DNA from: Cinnamomum chago
Lineage: Eukaryota > Streptophyta > Magnoliopsida > Laurales > Lauraceae
Reading direction: 5' to 3'
Assembly (NCBI GenBank): GCA_038049695.1
Contig: CP142457.1
Span: forward strand, 56,416,501-56,480,500
Length of the DNA: 64,000 nt
The notes below the pieces were generated by a model. The model did no database searches. It was not told the origin of the DNA and saw only the letters and a program-made list of their open reading frames with translations. Position 1 is the stretch's first letter, and every line of letters begins with the position of its first letter. The translations under genes were made by a program, and so were the position numbers. Shown here piece after piece: positions 21,466 through 33,680 of this stretch.

Positions 21466-24400
21466 TTTTTTTTGTAAGGGTGATCGTAGACAAGGCCGGC
21501 CCGCATTGGTTCGGCGATGTGGTTTAGGTTATAATAGATGGGCCGTGCTTAGAGTTTTTTTATTTGGACTCGGTCGTTGAGATTTGGAATCTTTGCCCGG
21601 CCCAAATATACATATATAACTGTAAACGAGGGACTAGTAATGCGGAGACTCAAACCCATGACCTCTCATATAGGGTGATATGACAAGGCTAGTTGAGCTA
21701 CAACCTAGGACGTCAAATGAATTTTTTTTTCTTTTTTCGTTATTATATAAGTTAAACTCAGGATATGCTAGTGCTTCATCATTTACAGGCGGGCCGGTCT
21801 TGGGCAAGCAATTTCTGGCCCGACCTGGGCCTGAGCCAGGGTCAAGTTTCTAATTTAGAAGTCGGGCCGGGCATGGATGTTCCTCGGCCCAGCCCACCCC
21901 GTCCCATGTACAACCCAAGTTGTTGTTGTTGCTTTTTTTTTTTTGTCATTTAGTGGCCTGAGAGTGTCTCTTTCTAACTTTTTCGTTTTTTTTTTTTGAA
22001 GGAAGATGTATTTTTGGAATTTAGTATCGTTTGATGTGATCCGCTTCTTTTTATTGTCTCTTGAATTAACCCTTTACTCTACGTCACTGGTAAAGTAAGT
22101 TACCAAATAGGAAATAGTTAGTGAGAGAGAAGTGAATACATAGGGTGGGGTCCACACTTGATTAAATCCTACTGCAAAAGATCAATATCATTTCGGCTTT
22201 TGGGTTCGAATCCTTAGACATGAAAAGTGATTTTCATTATCGAATAGGTAGGGGGAATGGGCTCTCTAAAACCAAGCAGAAGATGAAATCAATATGAAGA
22301 ATTGATACGGTACGTGCCTGCATACCTCAATTTAGGTTGAGTATGGGCCAACCTCATCGATCCAGTCCGGACTTGACCACTTTCCATCTATAGGATAGGC
22401 ATATCTCATTCAGCGAAAAGGCTTCTCATGGTCTGATTCAGCCCGAGCCTAACCTGTGTCTAGCCTGCATTGGACTACATTGGGCTCCGACTTAGGCTCG
22501 TGGTCTTACCTGTGGAGGGGGGCGGGGGGTGCGCTTTATCATCTATATTGGAGTTTGAGGGCCGTTTAGGCGGCCTTTCACAAACTCTAAGGGGAGTTTT
22601 TCAATAAAATCATCTAGAAACAAAAGGCAAACTTTTTGAAGACTTTGTATTGATGTTGTTATTAAAAAAACAAAATTGGACTGCTATTTATCGATTATCT
22701 TTGCAGCCAACATATGTATATCTATATATATAGTAAGGCTTTTCTAAGATGTAGCTTATGTTATCCTAAGCTGAATTAACGGTAACGGGCTCACAAATCA
22801 AAGTCGACAATCTCTGTTTTTGGCACGATGGAACTCGAAAATCCAGTTTGGATTTTCGTGATTTTGGAGACGATGACTTGAGACAGTTTACGATGGAGAT
22901 GATTTCACAAACGATTTCAGCCTAGGATAAGATAAGCTGCAGCTTAGGAGAGCCCCTCTCCTACTTATATATATATATATTTGATTGTTCATTTAGGTTT
23001 GATTGTTTGACCTTTTCTTTAATATTATATTTATTATTTTAGCCCATGCGTTGCCTCGAGTCTTTACTGGTCTAAAAGCGAGAATGAGACCCATGAAGAT
23101 TGAGTATGACTCATGTCAGAAGTAAGTGTTTAAGTGTCTAATGGCTGTGCACATCCTAAACTTGATTTGCATGGAGATGTTCACGAAATTTCCAAACTAA
23201 ACATATCTTTGGTTCTATGAAATACTTGATTCTTAAACGGGTTTATACAGGGGGAAAAATCATTACCATTAGAAACCGGAGAACCTAATATCTGCGTTTG
23301 AGAACATACTTGAAACCGACAAAATCTTGATTGCAACGAAAGAATTTCAAAAAATGACTACATTTATAATATGGGTTGGATTGGTTAGGTACTTCAATGC
23401 AAGACCACTACATTGAGAATCAGGAGAGATTTGGATTTACTTACTTACCTTCCAAAATAGAAAAATAATAAAATAAGATATTTTTCTTGGTAGAGAGGAT
23501 TTCTATTTCATAATATATATAGTTTATATCCTACAGCAGTGATATTAGGTCCTCTCCCTAATATGATATGAGATCTAAAGTATTCTGAGTGGGCCCCATA
23601 GATATTCTCTGTGCGCGATCGTATGGCTTATATGCCATGTGGATGGAAAAAAATGTCCAATGGGGCAACATGTTATTCAATCTCTCACCCAATAGTAAAT
23701 GTTTATGGCGTCCAAGATGGTCTATACTTGGATTTTTTTGGATTCGAGTCCTTTGGGTAATTAAGGAGGGGTCCAAAGTATTGTGGACAACCTCCGTTAT
23801 TAAATATACATATATATATATAGGTTTATTCTTTTATTTTATTTTTGTTCATGTTGTTTTATACATTACTTTTCCCTATTAAAAGAAAAGATTTTCTTTA
23901 TTTATTTCTCTATTTTTTTTTTTCATAAGCGCGAACTTTTGGGACGACCCAAGCAATTTTTTAAAAAAATTGATTCTTTTATTAATTTTCTTTATCTAAT
24001 AATGAAGATTTAAGAAAATACTAAATATAAGTATGTCTCTAGTTCAATGTTGGAGGAAATGGAAAGGCTTTCTTGGAATGTAGTTGGATATGGGCACTCA
24101 CGCAGCTTTCCCGCTACATGCATCAGCGGTAAGTTAGCATTTGCCTGAAGCTTTACCGCCGATAAGTACAGCGGTAAAGTGTAATTTTCAGGATTTCGTC
24201 CCCTCTAAGCGGAGGAAAACCTGTAAACGAATTCTTATCATATTTTGCCTTTTTAAAATCTTAGTTGGGTCGTTGGTCCGGGGTTTGGCCCAAACAATGT
24301 GGGATGGGCATGTTTAATTAACGTTTAAACGCAATACTATCAAATCACATAGTGAATCACTCTTTTGGTCAATTTACTTTACCGGTGAAGTAAAGTGATT

Positions 24401-24488
24401 GGTTAAATACAAAGAGAGAGCAAGAGTGAATGTTTGAAAAAATCAGAAGGCGAAAGTGTAGCTCTTTGACTATTTATTTTAAGAAGAG
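21466..24488 (+). repeat. Monomer copy 8 (isolated type C; hairpin deleted)
   Basis: 3,023 bases, the shortest complete copy. About 37 bases are missing at 24145/24146, removing nearly all of the perfect 16-bp-stem hairpin present in the other complete copies. Its markers (ATGTTTATGG near 23700, GTTGGAGG near 24050, CGGGCTC near 22790, GTTTTTGG, GATTTTCGTG) are those of copies 16-21 rather than of either neighbour. Private changes include C near 21620, CAATAAAATC near 22603, C near 24021 and TTTCGTCCC near 24197. Confidence 0.97.
24125..24165. repeat. Hairpin deletion scar in copy 8
   Basis: Copy 8 reads GCATTTGCCTGAAGCTTTACC across 24137-24157, where the other complete copies have about 37 further bases forming the perfect hairpin. 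Only the first CC of the stem remains. The deletion ends sit at the base of the hairpin, as expected if a folded strand was skipped in replication or a cruciform was resolved; the mechanism is inferred. Confidence 0.85.
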
Positions 24489-27400
24489 TTTTTTTTGTAA
24501 GGGTGATCGTAGACAAGGCCGGCCCGCATTGGTTCGGCGATGTGGTTTAGGTTATAATAGATGGGCCGTGCTTAGAGTTTTTTTATTTGGACTCGGTCGT
24601 TGAGATTTGGAATCTTTGCCCGGCCCAAATATACATATATAATTGTAAACGAGGGACTAGTAATGCGGAGACTCAAACCCATGACCTCTCATATAGGGTG
24701 ATATGACAAGGCTAGTTGAGCTACAACCTAGGACGTCAAATGAATTTTTTTTTTCTTTTTTCGTTATTATATAAGTTAAACTCAGGATATGCTAGTGCTT
24801 CATCATTTACAGGCGGGCCGGTCTTGGGCAAGCAATTTCTGGCCCGACCTGGGCCTGAGCCAGGGTCAAGTTTCTAATTTAGAAGTCGGGCCGGGCATGG
24901 ATGTTCCTCGGCCCAGCCCACCCCGTCCCATGTACAACCCAAGTTGTTGTTGTTGCTTCTTTTTTTTTGTCATTTAGTGGCTTGAGAGTGTCTCTTTCTA
25001 ACTTTTTCGTTTTTTTTTTTTGAAGGAAGATGTATTTTTGGAAATTAGTATCGTTTGATGTGATCCGCTTCTTTTTATTGTCTCTTGAATTAACCCTTTA
25101 CTCTACGTCACTGGTAAAGTAAGTTACCAAATAGGAAATAGTTAGTGAGAGAGAAGTGAATACATAGGGTGGGGTCCACACTTGATTAAATCCTACTGCA
25201 AAAGATCAATATCATTTCGGCTTTTGGGTTCGAATCCTTAGACATGAAAAGTGATTTTCATTATCGAATAGGTAGGGGGAATGGGCTCTCTAAAACCAAG
25301 CAGAAGATGAAATCAATATGAAGAATTGATACGGTACGTGCCTGCGTACCTCAATTTAGGTTGAGTATGGGCCAACCTCATCGATCCAGTCCGGACTTGA
25401 CCACTTTCCATCTATAGGATAGGCATATCTCATTCAGCGAAAAGGCTTCTCATGGTCTGATTCAGCCCGAGCCTAACCTGTGTCTAGCCTGCATTGGACT
25501 ACATTGGGCTCCGACTTAGGCTCGTGGTCTTACCTGTGGAGGGGGGCGGGGGGGTGCGCTTTATCATCTATATTGGAGTTTGAGGGCCGTTTAGGCGGCC
25601 TTTCACAAACTCTAAGGGGAGTTTTTCATTAAAATCATCTAGAAACAAAAGGCAAACTTTTTGAAGACTTTGTATTGATGTTGTTATTAAAAAAACAAAA
25701 TTGGACTGCTATTTATCGATTATCTTTGCAGCCAACATATGTATATCTATATATATAGTAAGGCTTTTCTAAGATGTAGCTTATGTTATCCTAAGCTGAA
25801 TTAACGGTAACGGTCTCACAAATCAAAGTCGACAATCTCTGTTCTTGGCACGATGGAACTCGAAAATCCAGTTTGGATTTATCGTGATTTTGGAGACGAT
25901 GACTTGAGACAGTTTACGATGGAGATGATTTCACATACGATTTCAGCCTAGGATAAGATAAGCTGCAGCTTAGGAGAGCCCCTCTCCTACTTATACATAT
26001 ATATATATTTGATTGTTCATTTAGGTTTGATTGTTTGACCTTTTCTTTAATATTATATTTATTATTTTAGCCCATGCGTTGCCTCGAGTCTTTACTGGTC
26101 TAAAAGCGAGAATGAGACCCATGAAGATTGAGTATGACTCATGTCAGAAGTAAGTGTTTAAGTGTCTAATGGCTGTGCACATCCTAAACTTGATTTGCAT
26201 GGAGATGTTCACGAAATTTCCAAACTAAACATATCTTTGGTTCTATGAAATACTTGATTCTTAAACGGGTTTATGCAGGGGGAAAAATCATTACCATTAG
26301 AAACCGGAGAACCTAATATCTGCGTTTGAGAACATACTTGAAACCGACAAAATCTTGATTGCAACGAAAGAATTTCAAAAAATGACTACATTTATAATAT
26401 GGGTTGGATTGGTTAGGTACTTCAATGCAAGACCACTACATTGAGAATCAGGAGAGATTTGGATTTACTTACTTACCTTCCAAAATAGAAAAATAATAAA
26501 ATAAGATATTTTTCTTGGTAGAGAGGATTTCTATTTCATAATATATATAGTTCATATCCTACAGCAGTGATATTAGGTCCTCTCCCTAATATGATATGAG
26601 ATCTAAAGTATTCTGAGTGGGCCCCATAGATATTCTCTGTGCGCGATCGTATGGCTTATAAGCCATGTGGATGGAAAAAAATGTCCAATGGGGCAACATG
26701 TTATTCAATCTCTCACCCAATAGTAAATGTATATGGCGTCCAAGATGGTCTATACTTGGATTTTTTTGGATTCGAGTCCTTTGGGTAATTAAGGAGGGGT
26801 CCAAAGTATTGTGGACAACCTCCGTTATTAAATATACATATATATATAGGTTTATTCTTTTATTTTATTTTTGTTCATGTTGTTTTATACATTACTTTTC
26901 CCTATTAAAAGAAAAGATTTTCTTTATTTATTTCTCTATTTTTTTTTTCATAAGCGCGATCTTTTGGGACGACCCAAGCAATTTTTAAAAAAAATTGATT
27001 CTTTTATTAATTTTCTTTATCTAATAATGAAGATTTAAGAAAATATTAAATATAAGTATGTCTCTCGTTCAATGTTAAAGGAAATGGAAAGGCTTGCTTG
27101 GAATGTAGTTGGATATGGGCACTCACGCAGCTTTCCCGCTACATGCATCAGCGGTAAGTTAGCATTTGCCAGATTTCCTCCTCTCGCAGAGGAGGAAATC
27201 TGGATGTTGAAGCTTTACCGCCGATAAGTACAGCGGTAAAGTGTAATTTTCAGGATTTCCTCCCCTCTAAGCGGAGGAAAACCTGTAAACGAATTCTTAT
27301 CATATTTTGCCTTTTTAAAATCTTAGTTGGGTCGTTGGTCCGGGGTTTGGCCCAAACAATGTGGGATGGGCATGTTTAATTAACGTTTAAACGCAATACT

Positions 27401-27549
27401 ATCAAATCACATAGTGAATCACTCTTTTGGTCAATTTACTTTACCGGTGAAGTAAATGATTGGTTAAATACAAAGAGAGAGCAAGAGTGAATGTTTGAAA
27501 AAATCAGAAGGCGAAAGTGTAGCTCTTTGACTATTTATTTTAAGAAGAG
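24489..27549 (+). repeat. Monomer copy 9 (type B)
   Basis: 3,061 bases. Type B markers: GCGATCTTTT near 26957, CTCTCGTTC near 27064 and GTTAAAGG near 27075. A two-base loss gives GTAAATGATTGG near 27452, shared only with copy 10. The TA tract is interrupted (TTATACATAT), as in copy 11, and TTCATATCC near 26551 is shared with copy 12. GGAAATTAG near 25043 is private. Confidence 0.97.
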
Positions 27550-30500
27550 TTTTTTTTGTAAGGGTGATCGTAGACAAGGCCGGCCCGCATTGGTTCGGCG
27601 ATGTGGTTTAGGTTATAATAGATGGGCCGTGCTTAGAGTTTTTTTATTTGGACTCGGTCGTTGAGATTTGGAATCTTTGCCCGGCCCAAATATACATATA
27701 TAATTGTAAACGAGGGACTAGTAATGCGGAGACTCAAACCCATGACCTCTCATATAGGGTGATATGACAAGGCTAGTTGAGCTACAACCTAGGACGTCAA
27801 ATGAATTTTTTTTTTCTTTTTTCGTTATTATATAAGTTAAACTCAGGATATGCTAGTGCTTCATCATTTACAGGCGGGCCGGTCTTGGGCAAGCAATTTC
27901 TGGCCCGACCTGGGCCTGAGCCAGGGTCAAGTTTCTAATTTAGAAGTCGGGCCGGGCATGGATGTTCCTCGGCCCAGCCCACCCCGTCCCATGTACAACC
28001 CAAGTTGTTGTTGTTGCTTTTTTTTTTTTTGTCATTTAGTGGCTTGAGAGTGTCTCTTTCTAACTTTTTCGTTTTTTTTTTTGAAGGAAGATGTATTTTT
28101 GGAATTTAGTATCGTTTGATGTGATCCGCTTCTTTTTATTGTCTCTTGAATTAACCCTTTACTCTACGTCACTGGTAAAGTAAGTTACCAAATAGGAAAT
28201 AGTTAGTGAGAGAGAAGTGAATACATAGGGTGGGGTCCACACTTGATTAAATCCTACTGCAAAAGATCAATATCATTTCGGCTTTTGGGTTCGAATCCTT
28301 AGACATGAAAAGTGATTTTCATTATCGAATAGGTAGGGGGAATGGGCTCTCTAAAACCAAGCAGAAGATGAAATCAATATGAAGAATTGATACGGTACGT
28401 GCCTGCGTACCTCAATTTAGGTTGAGTATGGGCCAACCTCATCGATCCAGTCCGGACTTGACCACTTTCCATCTATAGGATAGGCATATCTCATTCAGCG
28501 AAAAGGCTTCTCATGGTCTGATTCAGCCCGAGCCTAACCTGTGTCTAGCCTGCATTGGACTACATTGGGCTCCGACTTAGGCTCGTGGTCTTACCTGTGG
28601 AGGGGGGCGGGGGGGTGCGCTTTATCATCTATATTGGAGTTTGAGGGCCGTTTAGGCGGCCTTTCACAAACTCTAAGGGGAGTTTTTCATTAAAATCATC
28701 TAGAAACAAAAGGCAAACTTTTTGAAGACTTTGTATTGATGTTGTTATTAAAAAAACAAAATTGGACTGCTATTTATCGATTATCTTTGCAGCCAACATA
28801 TGTATATCTATATATATAGTAAGGCTTTTCTAAGATGTAGCTTATGTTATCCTAAGCTGAATTAACGGTAACGGTCTCACAAATCAAAGTCGACAATCTC
28901 TGTTCTTGGCACGATGGAACTCGAAAATCCAGTTTGGATTTATCGTGATTTTGGAGACGATGACTTGAGACAGTTTACGATGGAGATGATTTCACATACG
29001 ATTTCAGCCTAGGATAAGATAAGCTGCAGCTTAGGAGAGCCCCTCTCCTACTTATATATATATATATATATATTTGATTGTTCATTTAGGTTTGATTGTT
29101 TGACCTTTTCTTTAATATTATATTTATTATTTTAGCCCATGCGTTGCCTCGAGTCTTTACTGGTCTAAAAGCGAGAATGAGACCCATGAAGATTGAGTAT
29201 GACTCATGTCAGAAGTAAGTGTTTAAGTGTCTAATGGCTGTGCACATCCTAAACTTGATTTGCATGGAGATGTTCACGAAATTTCCAAACTAAACATATC
29301 TTTGGTTCTATGAAATACTTGATTCTTAAACGGGTTTATGCAGGGGGAAAAATCATTACCATTAGAAACCGGAGAACCTAATATCTGCGTTTGAGAACAT
29401 ACTTGAAACCGACAAAATCTTGATTGCAACGAAAGAATTTCAAAAAATGACTACATTTATAATATGGGTTGGATTGGTTAGGTACTTCAATGCAAGACCA
29501 CCACATTGAGAATCAGGAGAGATTTGGATTTACTTACTTACCTTCCAAAATAGAAAAATAATAAAATAAGATATTTTTCTTGGTAGAGAGGATTTCTATT
29601 TCATAATATATATAGTTTATATCCTACAGCAGTGATATTAGGTCCTCTCCCTAATATGATATGAGATCTAAAGTATTCTGAGTGGGCCCCATAGATATTC
29701 TCTGTGCGCGATCGTATGGCTTATAAGCCATGTGGATGGAAAAAAATGTCCAATGGGGCAACATGTTATTCAATCTCTCACCCAATAGTAAATGTATATG
29801 GCGTCCAAGATGGTCTATACTTGGATTTTTTTGGATTCGAGTCCTTTGGGTAATTAAGGAGGGGTCCAAAGTATTGTGGACAACCTCCGTTATTAAATAT
29901 ACATATATATATAGGTTTATTCTTTTATTTTATTTTTGTTCATGTTGTTTTATACATTACTTTTCCCTATTAAAAGAAAAGATTTTCTTTATTTATTTCT
30001 CTATTTTTTTTTTCATAAGCGCGATCTTTTGGGACGACCCAAGCAATTTTTAAAAAAAATTGATTCTTTTATTAATTTTCTTTATCTAATAATGAAGATT
30101 TAAGAAAATATTAAATATAAGTATGTCTCTCGTTCAATGTTAAAGGAAATGGAAAGGCTTGCTTGGAATGTAGTTGGATATGGGCACTCACGCAGCTTTC
30201 CCGCTACATGCATCAGCGGTAAGTTAGCATTTGCCAGATTTCCTCCTCTCGCAGAGGAGGAAATCTGGATGTTGAAGCTTTACCGCCGATAAGTACAGCG
30301 GTAAAGTGTAATTTTCAGGATTTCCTCCCCTCTAAGCGGAGGAAAACCTGTAAACGAATTCTTATCATATTTTGCCTTTTTAAAATCTTAGTTGGGTCGT
30401 TGGTCCGGGGTTTGGCCCAAACAATGTGGGATGGGCATGTTTAATTAACGTTTAAACGCAATACTATCAAATCACATAGTGAATCACTCTTTTGGTCAAT

Positions 30501-30614
30501 TTACTTTACCGGTGAAGTAAATGATTGGTTAAATACAAAGAGAGAGCAAGAGTGAATGTTTGAAAAAATCAGAAGGCGAAAGTGTAGCTCTTTGACTATT
30601 TATTTTAAGAAGAG
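27550..30614 (+). repeat. Monomer copy 10 (type B)
   Basis: 3,065 bases. Type B markers are present. It shares the two-base loss (GTAAATGATTGG near 30521) and CTGGATGTTG with copy 9. CCACCACATTG near 29501 is private. The TA tract is uninterrupted. Confidence 0.97.
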
Positions 30615-33600
30615 TTTTTTTTGTAAGGGTGATCGTAGACAAGGCCGGCCCGCATTGGTTCGGCGATGTGGTTTAGGTTATAATAGATGGGCCGTGCTTA
30701 GAGTTTTTTTATTTGGACTCGGTCGTTGAGATTTGGAATCTTTGCCCGGCCCAAATATACATATATAATTGTAAACGAGGGACTAGTAATGCGGAGACTC
30801 AAACCCATGACCTCTCATATAGGGTGATATGACAAGGCTAGTTGAGCTACAACCTAGGACGTCAAATGAATTTTTTTTTCTTTTTTCGTTATTATATAAG
30901 TTAAACTCAGGATATGCTAGTGCTTCATCATTTACAGGCGGGCCGGTCTTGGGCAAGCAATTTCTGGCCCGACCTGGGCCTGAGCCAGGGTCAAGTTTCT
31001 AATTTAGAAGTCGGGCCGGGCATGGATGTTCCTCGGCCCAGCCCACCCCGTCCCATGTACAACCCAAGTTGTTGTTGTTGCTTTTTTTCTTTTTTTGTCA
31101 TTTAGTGGCTTGAGAGTGTCTCTTTCTAACTTTTTCGTTTTTTTTTTTTGAAGGAAGATGTATTTTTGGAATTTAGTATCGTTTGATGTGATCCGCTTCT
31201 TTTTATTGTCTCTTGAATTAACCCTTTACTCTACGTCACTGGTAAAGTAAGTTACCAAATAGGAAATAGTTAGTGAGAGAGAAGTGAATACATAGGGTGG
31301 GGTCCACACTTGATTAAATCCTACTGCAAAAGATCAATATCATTTCGGCTTTTGGGTTCGAATCCTTAGACATGAAAAGTGATTTTCATTATCGAATAGG
31401 TAGGGGGAATGGGCTCTCTAAAACCAAGCAGAAGATGAAATCAATATGAAGAATTGATACGGTACGTGCCTGCGTACCTCAATTTAGGTTGAGTATGGGC
31501 CAACCTCATCGATCCAGTCCGGACTTGACCACTTTCCATCTATAGGATAGGCATATCTCATTCAGCGAAAAGGCTTCTCATGGTCTGATTCAGCCCGAGC
31601 CTAACCTGTGTCTAGCCTGCATTGGACTACATTGGGCTCCGACTTAGGCTCGTGGTCTTACCTGTGGAGGGGGGCGGGGGGGTGCGCTTTATCATCTATA
31701 TTGGAGTTTGAGGGCCGTTTAGGCGGCCTTTCACAAACTCTAAGGGGAGTTTTTCATTAAAATCATCTAGAAACAAAAGGCAAACTTTTTGAAGACTTTG
31801 TATTGATGTTGTTATTAAAAAAACAAAATTGGACTGCTATTTATCGATTATCTTTGCAGCCAACATATGTATATCTATATATATAGTAAGGCTTTTCTAA
31901 GATGTAGCTTATGTTATCCTAAGCTGAATTAACGGTAACGGTCTCACAAATCAAAGTCGACAATCTCTGTTCTTGGCACGATGGAACTCGAAAATCCAGT
32001 TTGGATTTATCGTGATTTTGGAGACGATGACTTGAGACAGTTTACGATGGAGATGATTTCACATACGATTTCAGCCTAGGATAAGATAAGCTGCAGCTTA
32101 GGAGAGCCCCTCTCCTACTTATACATATATATATATTTGATTGTTCATTTAGGTTTGATTGTTTGACCTTTTCTTTAATATTATATTTATTATTTTAGCC
32201 CATGCGTTGCCTCGAGTCTTTACTGGTCTAAAAGCGAGAATGAGACCCATGAAGATTGAGTATGACTCATGTCAGAAGTAAGTGTTTAAGTGTCTAATGG
32301 CTGTGCACATCCTAAACTTGATTTGCATGGAGATGTTCACGAAATTTCCAAACTAAACATATCTTTGGTTCTATGAAATACTTGATTCTTAAACGGGTTT
32401 ATGCAGGGGGAAAAATCATTACCATTAGAAACCGGAGAACCTAATATCTGCGTTTGAGAACATACTTGAAACCGACAAAATCTTGATTGCAACGAAAGAA
32501 TTTCAAAAAATGACTACATTTATAATATGGGTTGGATTGGTTAGGTACTTCAATGCAAGACCACTACATTGAGAATCAGGAGAGATTTGGATTTACTTAC
32601 TTACCTTCCAAAATAGAAAAATAATAAAATAAGATATTTTTCTTGGTAGAGAGGATTTCTATTTCATAATATATATAGTTTATATCCTACAGCAGTGATA
32701 TTAGGTCCTCTCCCTAATATGATATGAGATCTAAAGTATTCTGAGTGGGCCCCATAGATATTCTCTGTGCGCGATCGTATGGCTTATAAGCCATGTGGAT
32801 GGAAAAAAATGTCCAATGGGGCAACATGTTATTCAATCTCTCACCCAATAGTAAATGTATATGGCGTCCAAGATGGTCTATACTTGGATTTTTTTGGATT
32901 CGAGTCCTTTGGGTAATTAAGGAGGGGTCCAAAGTATTGTGGACAACCTCCGTTATTAAATATACATATATATATATAGGTTTATTCTTTTATTTTATTT
33001 TTGTTCATGTTGTTTTATACATTACTTTTCCCTATTAAAAGAAAAGATTTTCTTTATTTATTTCTCTATTTTTTTTTTCATAAGCGCGATCTTTTGGGAC
33101 GACCCAAGCAATTTTTAAAAAAAATTGATTCTTTTATTAATTTTCTTTATCTAATAATGAAGATTTAAGAAAATATTAAATATAAGTATGTCTCTCGTTC
33201 AATGTTAAAGGAAATGGAAAGGCTTGCTTGGAATGTAGTTGGATATGGGCACTCACGCAGCTTTCCCGCTACATGCATCAGCGGTAAGTTAGCATTTGCC
33301 AGATTTCCTCCTCTCGCAGAGGAGGAAATCTGGAAGTTGAAGCTTTACCGCCGATAAGTACAGCGGTAAAGTGTAATTTTCAGGATTTCCTCCCCTCTAA
33401 GCGGAGGAAAACCTGTAAACGAATTCTTATCATATTTTGCCTTTTTAAAATCTTAGTTGGGTCGTTGGTCCGGGGTTTGGCCCAAACAATGTGGGATGGG
33501 CATGTTTAATTAACGTTTAAACGCAATACTATCAAATCACATAGTGAATCACTCTTTTGGTCAATTTACTTTACCGGTGAAGTAAAGTGATTGGTTAAAT

Positions 33601-33680
33601 ACAAAGAGAGAGCAAGAGTGAATGTTTGAAAAAATCAGAAGGCGAAAGTGTAGCTCTTTGACTATTTATTTTAAGAAGAG
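30615..33680 (+). repeat. Monomer copy 11 (type B)
   Basis: 3,066 bases. Type B markers are present. The T-run after the GTT repeat is split by a C (near 31089), shared with copies 12 and 15. It has the interrupted TA tract TTATACATAT, like copy 9, and CTGGAAGTTG, like most copies. Confidence 0.97.
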
